From Morinoia aosen (lineage: Eukaryota > Arthropoda > Malacostraca > Amphipoda > Talitridae), in NCBI GenBank assembly GCA_030386875.1, contig CM059560.1, forward strand, positions 43,132,757 through 43,196,756: DNA of 64,000 nt, in the 5' to 3' direction. Position numbers and translations under genes: made by a program. Of this stretch, positions 47,617-58,920 are shown in pieces (the first letter of the stretch is position 1; the number at the start of each line of letters is the position of its first letter). The notes beneath the pieces were generated by a model, which saw only the letters and a program-made list of their open reading frames with translations, was not told the origin of the DNA and searched no databases.

Positions 47617-50600
47617 ATACCTCGTGTACTCCTTTGTACGTTCTAGAGATATTTCCTGTACTCCTTTGTGCGCTGTAGAGATACCTTCTGTACTCTCTTG
47701 TGCGCTGTAGAGATACCTTCTGTACTCCTTTGTGCGCTGTAGAGATACCTTCTGTACTCCTTTGTACGCTGTAGAGATACCTTCTGTACTCCTTTGTGCG
47801 CTGTAGAGATACCTTCTGTACTCCTTTGTACGCTGTAGAGATACCTCGTGTACTCCTTTGTACGTTCTAGAGATATTTCCTTTACTCCTTTGTGCGCTGT
47901 AGAGATACCTTCTGTACTCCTTTGTGCGCTGTAGAGATACCTTCTGTACTCCTTTGTGCGCTGTAGAGATACCTTCTGTACTCCTTTTTACGCTGTAGAG
48001 ATACCTTCTGTACTCCTTTGTGCGCTGTAGAGATACCTTCTGTACTCCTTTGTACGCTGTAGAGATACCTCGTGTACTCCTTTGTACGTTCTAGAGATAT
48101 TTCATGTACTCCTTTGTGCGCTGTAGAGATACCTTCTGTACTCCTTTGTGCGCTGTAGAGATACCTTCTGTACTCCTTTGTACGTTCTAGAGATATTTCC
48201 TGTACTCCTTTGTACGCTGTAGAGAAACCTTCTGTACTCCTTTGTGCGCTGTAGAGATACCTTCTGTTCTCCTTTGTACGCTGTAGAGATACCTCGTGTA
48301 CTCCTTTGTACGTTCTAGAGATATTTCCTGTACTCCTTTGTGCGCTGTAGAGATACCTTCTGTACTCCTTTGTGCGCTGTAGAGATACCTTCTGTACTCC
48401 TTTGTGCGCTGTAGAGATACCTTATGTACTCCTTTGTGCGCTGTAGAAATACCTTCTTTACTCCTTTGTACGCTGTAGAGATACCTCGTGTACTCCTTTG
48501 TACGTTCTAGAGATATTTCCTGTACTCCTTCGTGCGCTGTAGAGATACCTTCTGTACTCCTTTGTGCGCTGTAGAGATACCTTCTGTACTCCTTTGTGCG
48601 CTGTAGAGATACCTTCTGTACTCCTTTGTGCGCTGTAGAGATACCTTCTGTACTCCTTTGTACGCTGTAGAGATACCTCGTGTACTCCTTTGTACGTTCT
48701 GGAGATATTTCCTGTACTCCTTTGTGCGCTGTAGAGATACCTTCTGTACTCCTTTGTGCGCTGTAGAGATACCTTCTGTACTCCTTTGTGCGCTGTAGAG
48801 ATACCTTCTGTACTCCTTTGTGCGCTGTAGAGATACCTTCTGTACTCCTTTGTACGTTCTAGAGATATTTCCTGTACTCCTTTGTGCGCTGTAGAGATAC
48901 CTTCTGTACTCCTTTGTGCGCTGTAGAGATACCTTCTGTACTCCTTTGTGCGCTGTAGAGATACCTTCTGTACTCCTTTGTACGCTATAGAGATACCTCG
49001 TGTACTCCTTTGTGCGCTCTAGAGATACCTTCTGTACTCATTTGTGCGCTGTAGAGATACCTTCTGTACTCCTTTGTGCGCTGTAGAGATACCTTCTGTT
49101 CTCCTTTGTACGTTCTAGAGATATTTCCTGTACTCCTTTGTGCGCTGTAGAGATACCTTCTGTACTCTGTGCGCTGTAGAGATACCTTCTGTACTCCTTT
49201 GTGCGCTGTAGAGATACCTTCTGTACTCCTTTGTGCGCTGTTGAGATACCTTCTGTACTCCTTTGTACGCTGTAGAGATACCTCGTGTACTCCTTCGTAC
49301 GTTCTAAAGATATTTGATGTACTCCTTTGTGCGCTGTGGAGATACCTTCTGTACTCCTTTGTGCGCTGTAGAGATACCTTCTGTACTCCTTTGTGCGCTG
49401 TAGAGATACCTTCTGTACTCCTTTGTACGCTGTAGAGATACCTCGTGTACTCCTTTGTACGTTCTCGAGATATTTCCTGTACTCCTTTGTGCGCTGTAGA
49501 GATACCTTCTGTACTCCTTTGTGCGCTGTAGAGATTCCTTCTGTACTCCTTTGTGCGCTGTAGAGATACCTTCTGTACTCCTTCGTGCGCTGTAGAGATA
49601 CCTTCTGTACTCCTTTGTGCGCTGTTGAGATACCTTCTGTACTCCTTTGTACGCTGTATAGATACCTCGTGTACTCCTTTGTGCGCTGTAGAGATACCTT
49701 CTGTACTCCTTTGTGCGCTGTAGAGATCCCTTCTGTACTCCTTTGTGCGCTGTAGAGATACCTTCTGTACTCCTTTGTGCGCTGTAGAGATACCTTCTGT
49801 ACTCCTTTGTGCGCTGTAGAGATACCTTCTGTACTCCTTTGTGCGCTGTAGAGATACCTTCTGTACTCCTTTGTACGTTCTAGAGATATTTCCTGTACTC
49901 CTTTGTGCGCTGTAGAGATACCTTCTGTACTCCTTTGTGCGCTGTAGAGATACCTTCTGTACTCCTTTGTGCGCTGTAGAGCTACCTTCTGTACTCCTTT
50001 GTACGCTGTAGAGATACCTCGTGTACTCCTTTGTGCGCTGTAGAGATACCTTCTGTACTCCTTTGTGCGCTGTAGAGATACCTTCTGTACTTATTTGTGC
50101 GCTGTATAGATACCTTCTGTACTCCTTTGTACGTTCTAGAGATATTTCCTGTACTCCTTTGTGCGCTGTAGAGATACCTTCTGTACTTCTTTGTGCGCTG
50201 TAGAGATACCTTCTGTACTCCTTTGTGCGCTGTAGAGATACCTTCTGTACTCCTTTGTGCGCTGTAGAGATACCTTCTGTACTCCTTTGTACGCTGTAGA
50301 GATACCTCGTGTACTTCTTTGGACGTTCTAGAGATATTTCCTGTACTCCTTTGTGCGCTGTAGAGATACCTTCTGTACTCCTTTGTGCGCTGTAGAGATA
50401 CCTTCTGTACTCCTTTGTGCGCTGTAGAGATACCTTCTGTACTCCTTTGTGCGCTGAAGAGATACCTTCTGTACTCCTTTGAACGCTGTAGAGATACCTC
50501 GTGTACTCCTTTGTACGTTCTAGAGATATTTCCTGTACTCCTTTGTGCGCTGTAGAGATACCTTCTGTACTCCTTTGTGCGCTGTAGAGATACCTTCTGT

Positions 50601-51899
50601 ACTCCTTTGTGTGCTGTAGAGATTCCTTCTGTACTCCTTTGTGCGCTGTAGAGATACCTTCTGTACTCCTTTGTACGCTCTAGAGATACCTCGTGTACTC
50701 CTTTGTACGTTCTAGAGATATTTCCTGTACTCCTTTGTGCGCTGTAGAGATACCTTCTGTACTCCATTGTGCGCTGTAGAGATACCTTCTGCACTCCTTT
50801 GTGCGCTGTAGAGATACCTTCTGTACTCCTTTGTGCGCTGTAGAGATACCTTCTGTACTCCTTTGTGCGCTGTAGAGATACCTTCTGTACTCCTTTGTAC
50901 GCTGTAGAGATACCTCGTGTACTCCTTTGTGCGCTGTAGAGAAACTTTCTGTACTCCTTTGTGCGCTGTAGAGATACCTTCTGTACTCCTTTGTGCGCTG
51001 TAGAGATACCTTCTGTACTCCTTTGTACGTTCTAGAGATATTTCCTGTACTCCTTTGTGCGCTGTAGAGATACCTTCTGTACTCCTTTGTGCGCTGTAGA
51101 GATATTTCCTGTACTCCTTTGTGCGCTGTAGAGATACATTCTGTACTCCTTTGTGCGCTGTAGAGATACCTTCTGTACTCCTTTGTACGCTGTAGAGATA
51201 CCTCGTGTACTCCTTTGTACGTTCTAGAGATATTTCCTGTACTCCTTTGTGCGCTGTAGAGATACCTTCTGTACTCCTTTGTGCGCTGTAGAGATACCTT
51301 CTGTACTCCTTTGTGCGCTGTAGAGATACCTTCTGTACTCCTTTGTACGCTGTAGAGATACCTTCTGTACTCCTTTGTGCGCTGTAGAGTTACCTTCTGT
51401 AATCCTTTGTACGCTGTAGAGATACCTCGTGTACTCCTTTGTCTGTTCTAGAGATATTTCCTGTACTCCTTTGTGCGCTGTAGAGATACCTTCTGTACTC
51501 CTTTGTGCGCTGTAGAGATACCTTCTGTTCTCCTTTGTACGCTGTAGAGATACCTCGTGTACTCCTTTGTACATTCTAGAGATATCTCCTGTACTCCTTT
51601 TGCGCTGTAGAGATACCTTCTGTACTCCTTTGTGCGCTGTAGAGATACCTTCTGTACTCCTTTGTACGCTGTAGAGATACCTCGTGTACTCCTTTGTACG
51701 TTCTAGAGATATTTCCTGTACTCCTTTGTGCGCTGTAGAGAAACCTTCTGTACTCCTTTGTGCGCTGTAGAGAAACCTTCTGTACTCCTTTGTGCGCTGT
51801 AGAGATACCTTCTGTACTCCTTTGTGCGCTGTAGAGATACCTTCTGTACTCCTATGTGCGCTGTAGAGATACCTTCTGTACTCCTTTGTACGCTGTAGA

Positions 51900-52600
51900 G
51901 ATACCTCGTGTACTCCTTTGTACGTTCTAGAGATATTTCCTGTACTCCTTTGTGCGCTGTAGAGATACCTTCTGTACTCCTTTGTGCGCTGTAGAGATAC
52001 CTTATGTACACCTTTGTGCGCTGTAGAGATACCTTCTGTACTCCTTTGTGCGCTGTAGAGATACCTTCTGTACTCCTTTGTACGCTGTAGAGATACCTCG
52101 TGTACTCCTTTGTACGTTCTAGAGATATTTCCTGTACTCCTTTGTGTGCTGTAGAGATACCTTCTGTACTTCTTTGTGCGCTGTAGAGATACCTTCTGTT
52201 CTCATTTGTGCGCTGTAGAGATACCTTCTGTACTCCGTTGTGCGCTGTAGAGATACCTTCTGTACTCCTTTGTACGTTCTAGAGATATTTCCTGTACTCC
52301 TTTTTGCGATGTAGAGATACCTTCTGTACTTCTTTGTACGCTGTAGAGATACCTCGTGTACTCCTTTGTACGATCTAGAGATATTTCCTGTACTCCTTTG
52401 TGCGCTGTAGAGATACCTTCTGTACTCCTTTGTTCGCTGTAGAGATACCTTCTGTACACCTTTGTGCGCTGTAGAGATACCTTCTGTTTTCCTTTGTACG
52501 CTGTAGAGATACCTCGTGTACTCCTTTGTACGTTCTAGAGATATTTCCTGTACTCCTTTGTGCGCTGTAGAGATACCTTCTGTACTCTCTTGTGCGCTGT
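51900..52600 (+). repeat. domain III block, downstream copy (empty insertion site)
   Basis: TTTTTGCGATGTAG (GCG at 52306), GTACGATCTAG (near 52369), TTTGTTCGCTG (near 52432) and ACTCTCTTGTG (about 52585). The offset is 10,632 bp from the sequence left of the element and 4,892 bp from the sequence right of it. The difference, 5,740, is exactly element plus target duplication. The uninterrupted TAGAG is at 52504-52508. Confidence 0.85.
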
Positions 52601-54954
52601 AGAGATACCTTCTGTACTCCTTTGTGCGCTGTAGAGATACCTTCTGTACTCCTTTGTACGCTGTAGAGATACCTTCTGTACTCCTTTGTGCGCTGTAGAG
52701 ATACCTTCTGTACTCCTTTGTACGCTGTAGAGATACCTCGTGTACTCCTTTGTACGTTCTAGAGATATTTCCTTTACTCCTTTGTGCGCTGTAGAGATAC
52801 CTTCTGTACTCCTTTGTGCGCTGTAGAGATACCTTCTGTACTCCTTTGTGCGCTGTAGAGATACCTTCTGTACTCCTTTTTACGCTGTAGAGATACCTTC
52901 TGTACTCCTTTGTGCGCTGTAGAGATACCTTCTGTACTCCTTTGTACGCTGTAGAGATACCTCGTGTACTCCTTTGTACGTTCTAGAGATATTTCATGTA
53001 CTCCTTTGTGCGCTGTAGAGATACCTTCTGTACTTCTTTGTGCGCTGTAGAGATACCTTCTGTACTCCTTTGTACGTTCTAGAGATATTTCCTGTACTCC
53101 TTTGTACGCTGTAGAGAAACCTTCTGTACTCCTTTGTGCGCTGTAGAGATACCTTCTGTTCTCCTTTGTACGCTGTAGAGATACCTCGTGTACTCCTTTG
53201 TACGTTCTAGAGATATTTCCTGTACTCCTTTGTGCGCTGTAGAGATACCTTCTGTACTCCTTTGTGCGCTGTAGAGATACCTTCTGTACTCCTTTGTGCG
53301 CTGTAGAGATACCTTATGTACTCCTTTGTGCGCTGTAGAGATACCTTCTTTACTCCTTTGTACGCTGTAGAGATACCTCGTGTACTCCTTTGTACGTTCT
53401 AGAGATATTTCCTGTACTCCTTTGTGCGCTGTAGAGATACCTTCTGTACTCCTTTGTGCGCTGTAGAGATACCTTCTGTACTCCTTTGTGCGCTGTAGAG
53501 ATACCTTCTGTACTCCTTTGTGCGCTGTAGAGATACCTTCTGTACTCCTTTGTACGCTGTAGAGATACCTCGTGTACTCCTTTGTACGTTCTAGAGATAT
53601 TTCCTGTACTCCTTTGTGCGCTGTAGAGATACCTTCTGTACTCCTTTGTGCGCTGTAGAGATACCCTTTGTACTCCTTTGTGCGCTGTAGAGATACCTTC
53701 TGTACTCCTTTGTGCGCTGTAGAGATACCTTCTGTACTCCTTTGTACGTTCTAGAGATATTTCCTGTACTCCTTTTTGCGCTGTAGAGATACCTTCTGTA
53801 CTCCTTTGTGCGCTGTAGAGATACCTTCTGTACTTCTTTGTGCGCTGTAGAGATACCTTCTGTACTCCTTTGTACGCTGCAGAGATACCTCGTGTACTCC
53901 TTTGTGCGCTCTAGAGATACCTTCTGTACTCCTTTGTGCGCTGTAGAGATACCTTCTGTACTCCTTTGTGCGCTGTAGAGATACCTTCTGTTCTCCTTTG
54001 TACGTTCTAGAGATATTTTCTGTACTCCTTTGTGCGCTGTAGAGATACCTTCTGTACTCCTTTGTGCGCTGTAGAGATACCTTCTGTACTCCTTTGTGCG
54101 CTGTAGAGATACCTTCTGTACTCCTTTGTGCGCTGTAGAGATACCTTCTGTACTCCTTTGTACGCTGTAGAGATACCTCGTGTACTCCTTCGTACGTTCT
54201 ATAGATATTTGATGTACTCCTTTGTGCGCTGTAGAGATACCTTCTGTACTCCTTTGTGCGCTGTAGAGATACCTTCTGTACTCCTTTGTGCGCTGTAGAG
54301 ATACCTTCTGTACTCCTTTGTGCGCTGTAGAGATACCTTCTGTACTCCTTTGTACGCTGTAGAGATACCTCGTACACTCCTTTGTACGTTCTTGAGATAT
54401 TTCCTGTACTCCTTTGTGCGCTGTAGAGATACCTTCTTTACTCCTTTGTGCGCTGTAGAGATTCCTTCTGTACTCCTTTGTGCGCTGTAGAGGTACCTTC
54501 TGTACTCCTTCGTGCGCTGTAGAGATACCTTCTGTACTCCTTTGTGCGCTGTAGAGATACCTTCTGTACTCCTTTGTACGCTGTAGAGATACCTCGTGTA
54601 TTCCTTTGTGCGCTGTAGAGATACCTTCTGTACTCCTTTGTGTGCTGTAGAGATCCCTTCTGTACTCCTTTGTGCGCTGTAGAGATACTTTCTGTACTCC
54701 TTTGTGCGCTGTAGAGATACCTTCTGTACTCCTTTGTGCGCTGTAGAGATACCTTCTGTACTCCTTTGTGCGCTGTAGAGATACCTTCTGTACTCCTTTG
54801 TACGTTCTAGAGATATTTCCTGTACTCCTTTGTGCGCTGTAGAGATACCTTCTGTACTCCTTTGTGCGCTGTAGAGATACCTTCTGTACTCCTTTGTGCG
54901 CTGTAGAGCTACCTTCTGTACTCCTTTGTACGCTGTAGAGATACCTCGTGTACT

Positions 54955-56935
54955 CCTTTGTGCGCTGTAGAGATACCTTCTGTACTCCTTTGTGCGCTGT
55001 AGAGATACCTTCTGTACTTATTCGTGCGCTGTATAGATACCTCGTGTACTCCTTTGTACGTTCTAGAGATATTTCCTGTACTCCTTTATGCGCTGTAGAG
55101 ATACCTTCTGTACTCCTTTGTGCGCTGTAGAGATACCTTCTGTACTCCTTTGTGCGCTGTAGAGATACCTTCTGTACTCCTTTGTACGCGTAGAGATACC
55201 TCGTGTACTCCGTTGTACGTTCTAGAGATATTTCCTGTACTCCTTTGTACGCTGTAGAGATACCTTCTGTACTCCTTTGTGCGCTGTAGAGATACCTTAT
55301 GTACTCCTTTGTGCGCTGTAGAGATACCTTCTGTACTCCTTTGTGCGCTGTAGAGATACCTTCTGTACTCCTTTGTGCGCTGTAGAGATACCTTCTGTAC
55401 TCCTTTGTACGCTGTAGAGATACCTCGTGTACTCCTTTGTGCGCTGTAGAGATACCTTCTGTACTCCTTTGTGCGCTGTAGAGATACCTTCTGTACTCCT
55501 TTGTGCGCTGTTGAGATCCCTTCTGTACTCCTTTGTACGTTCTAGAGATATTTCCTGTACTCCTTTGTGCGCTGTAGAGATACCTTCTGTACTCTTTTGT
55601 GCGCTGTAGAGATACCTTCTGTACTCCTTTGTGCGCTGTAGAGATACCTTCTGTACTCCTTTGTGCGCTGTAGAGATACCTTCTGTACTCCTTTGTACGC
55701 TGTAGAGATACCTCGTGTACTCCTTTGTACGTTCTAGAGATATTTCCTGTACTCCTTTGTGCGCTGTAGAGATACCTTCTGTACTCCTTTGTGCGCTGTA
55801 GAGATACCTTCTGTACTCCTTTGTGCGCTGTAGAGATACCTTCTGTACTCCTTTGTGCGCTGTAGAGATACCTTCTGTACTCCTTTGTACGCTGTAGAGA
55901 TACCTCGTGTACTCCTTTATGCGCTGTAGAGATACCTCCTGTACTTCTTTGTACGCTGTAGAGATACCTCGTGTACTCCTTTGCACCTTCTAGAGATATT
56001 TCCTGTACTCCTTTGTTCGCTGTAGAGATACCTTCTGTACTCCTTTGTGCGCTGTAGAGATACCTTCTGTACTCCTTTGTGCGCTGGAGAGATACCTTCT
56101 GTACTCCTTTGTGCGCTGTAGAGATACCTTCTGTACTCCTTTGTGCGCTGTAGAGATACCTTCTGTACTCCTTTGAACGCTGTAGAGATACCTCGTGTAC
56201 TCCTTTGTACGTTCTAGAGATATTTCCTGTACTCCTTTGTGCGCTGTAGAGATACCTTCTGTACTCCTTTGTGCGCTGTAGAGATACCTTCTGTACTCCT
56301 TTGTGCGCTGTAGAGATTCCTTCTGTACTCCTTTGTGCGCTGTAGAGATACCATCTGTACTCCTTTGTACGCTCTAGAGATACCTCGTGTACTCCTTTGT
56401 ACGTTCTAGAGATATTTCCTGTACTCCTTTGTGCGCTGTAGAGATACCTTCTGTACTCCATTGTGCGCTGTAGAGATACCTTCTGCACTCCTTTGTGCGC
56501 TGTAGAGATACCTTCTGTACTCCTTTGTGCGCTGTAGAGATACCTTCTGTACTCCTTTGTGCGCTGTAGAGATACCTTCTGTACTCCTTTGTACGCTGTA
56601 GAGATACCTCGTGTACTCCTTTGTGCGCTGTAGAGAAACCTTCTGTACTCCTTTGTGCGCTGTAGAGATACCTTCTGTACTCCTTTGTGCGCTGTAGAGA
56701 TACCTTCTGTACTCCTTTGTACGTTCTAGAGATATTTCCTGTACTCTTTCGTGCGCTGTAGAGATACCTTCTGTACTCCTTTGTGCGCTGTAGAGATATT
56801 TCCTGTACTCCTTTGTGCGCTGTAGAAATACCTTCTGTACTCCTTTGTGCGCTGTAGAGATACCTTCTGTACTCCTTTGTACGCTGTAGAGATACCTCGT
56901 GTACTCCTTTGTACGTTCTAGAGATATTTCCTGTA
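54955..56935 (+). repeat. 1,984-bp tandem duplication, unit 1
   Basis: Variants TTGCACCTTC (55981), GCGCTGGAGAG (56081), TCCATTGTGCG (near 56457) and GAGAAACC (near 56633) all recur 1,984 bp (62 monomers) to the right. Unit 1 alone has a 1-bp deletion near 55190 (GTACGCGTAG). Left limit approximate. Confidence 0.8.
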
Positions 56936-58920
56936 CTCCTTTGTGCGCTGTAGAGATACCTTCTGTACTCCTTTGTGCGCTGTAGAGATACCTTCTGTAC
57001 TTATTTGTGCGCTGTATAGATACCTCGTGTACTCCTTTGTACGTTCTAGAGATATTTCCTGTACTCCTTTATGCGCTGTAGAGATACCTTCTGTACTCCT
57101 TTGTGCGCTGTAGAGATACCTTCTGTACTCCATTGTGCGCTGTAGAGATACCTTCTGTACTCCTTTGTACGCTGTAGAGATACCTCGTGTACTCCGTTGT
57201 ACGTTCTAGAGATATTTCCTGTACTCCTTTGTACGCTGTAGAGATACCTTCTGTACTCCTTTGTGCGCTGTAGAGATACCTTATGTACTCCTTTGTGCGC
57301 TGTAGAGATACCTTCTGTACTCCTTTGTGCGCTGTAGAGATACCTTCTGTACTCCTTTGTGCGCTGTAGAGATACCTTCTGTACTCCTTTGTACGCTGTA
57401 GAGATACCTCGTGTACTCCTTTGTGCGCTGTAGAGATACCTTCTGTACTCCTTTGTGCGCTGTAGAGATACCTTCTGTACTCCTTTGTGCGCTGTAGAGA
57501 TACCTTCTGTACTCCTTTGTACGTTCTAGAGATATTTCCTGTACTCCTTTGTGCGCTGTAGAGATACCTTCTGTACTCTTTTGTGCGCTGTAGAGATACC
57601 TTCTGTACTCCTTTGTGCGCTGTAGAGATACCTTCTGTACTCCTTTGTGCGCTGTAGAGATACCTTCTGTACTCCTTTGTACGCTGTAGAGATACCTCGT
57701 GTACTCCTTTGTACGTTCTAGAGATATTTCCTGTACTCCTTTGTGCGCTGTAGAGATACCTTCTGTACTCCTTTGTGCGCTGTAGAGATACCTTCTGTAC
57801 TCCTTTGTGCGCTGTAGAGATACCTTCTGTACTCCTTTGTGCGCTGTAGAGATACCTTCTGTACTCCTTTGTACGCTGTAGAGATACCTCGTGTACTCCT
57901 TTATGCGCTGTAGAGATACCTTCTGTACTTCTTTGTACGCTGTAGAGATACCTCGTGTACTCCTTTGCACCTTCTAGAGATATTTCCTGTACTCCTTTGT
58001 TCGCTGTAGAGATACCTTCTGTACTCCTTTGTGCGCTGTAGAGATACCTTCTGTACTCCTTTGTGCGCTGGAGAGATACCTTCTGTACTCCTTTGTGCGC
58101 TGTAGAGATACCTTCTGTACTCCTTTGTGCGCTGTAGGGATACCTTCTGTACTCCTTTGAACGCTGTAGAGATACCTCGTGTACTCCTTTGTACGTTCTA
58201 GAGATATTTCCTGTACTCCTTTGTGCGCTGTAGAGATACCTTCTGTACTCCTTTGTGCGCTGTAGAGATACCTTCTGTACTCCTTTGTGCGCTGTAGAGA
58301 TTCCTTCTGTACTCCTTTGTGCGCTGTAGAGATACCTTCTGTACTCCTTTGTACGCTCTAGAGATACCTCGTGTACTCCTTTGTACGTTCTAGAGATATT
58401 TCCTGTACTCCTTTGTGCGCTGTAGAGATACCTTCTGTACTCCATTGTGCGCTGTAGAGATACCTTCTGCACTCCTTTGTGCGCTGTAGAGATACCTTCT
58501 GTACTCCTTTGTGCGCTGTAGAGATACCTTCTGTACTCCTTTGTGCGCTGTAGAGATACCTTCTGTACTCCTTTGTACGCTGTAGAGATACCTCGTGTAC
58601 TCCTTTGTGCGCTGTAGAGAAACCTTCTGTACTCCTTTGTGCGCTGTAGAGATACCTTCTGTACTCCTTTGTGCGCTGTAGAGATACCTTCTGTACTCCT
58701 TTGTACGTTCTAGAGATATTTCCTGTACTCCTTCGTGCGCTGTAGAGATACCTTCTGTACTCCTTTGTGCGCTGTAGAGATATTTCCTGTACTCCTTTGT
58801 GCGCTGTAGAGATACCTTCTGTACTCCTTTGTGCGCTGTAGAGATACCTTCTGTACTCCTTTGTACGCTGTAGAGATACCTCGTGTACTCCTTTGTACGT
58901 TCTAGAGATATTTCCTGTAC
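56936..58920 (+). repeat. 1,984-bp tandem duplication, unit 2
   Basis: TTGCACCTTC (57965), GCGCTGGAGAG (58065), TCCATTGTGCG (near 58441) and GAGAAACC (near 58617) sit exactly 1,984 bp right of their unit 1 partners. The match fades after about 58.9 kb. Beyond it, TTTGTCTGTT at 59116 pairs with 51438 (7,678 bp, 240 monomers minus 2), so this stretch is also part of an older and larger duplication. Confidence 0.8.

Noticed and set aside
53591..56488. 965-codon antisense open frame, and the many shorter ones of the same 32-residue repeat, as repeat-protein genes
   Set aside because: All are translations of the 32-bp satellite on its stop-poor strand. They end at the same TAG created by B/E monomers, many begin at non-ATG codons, overlap each other in other frames and show no separate composition or flanking signals.
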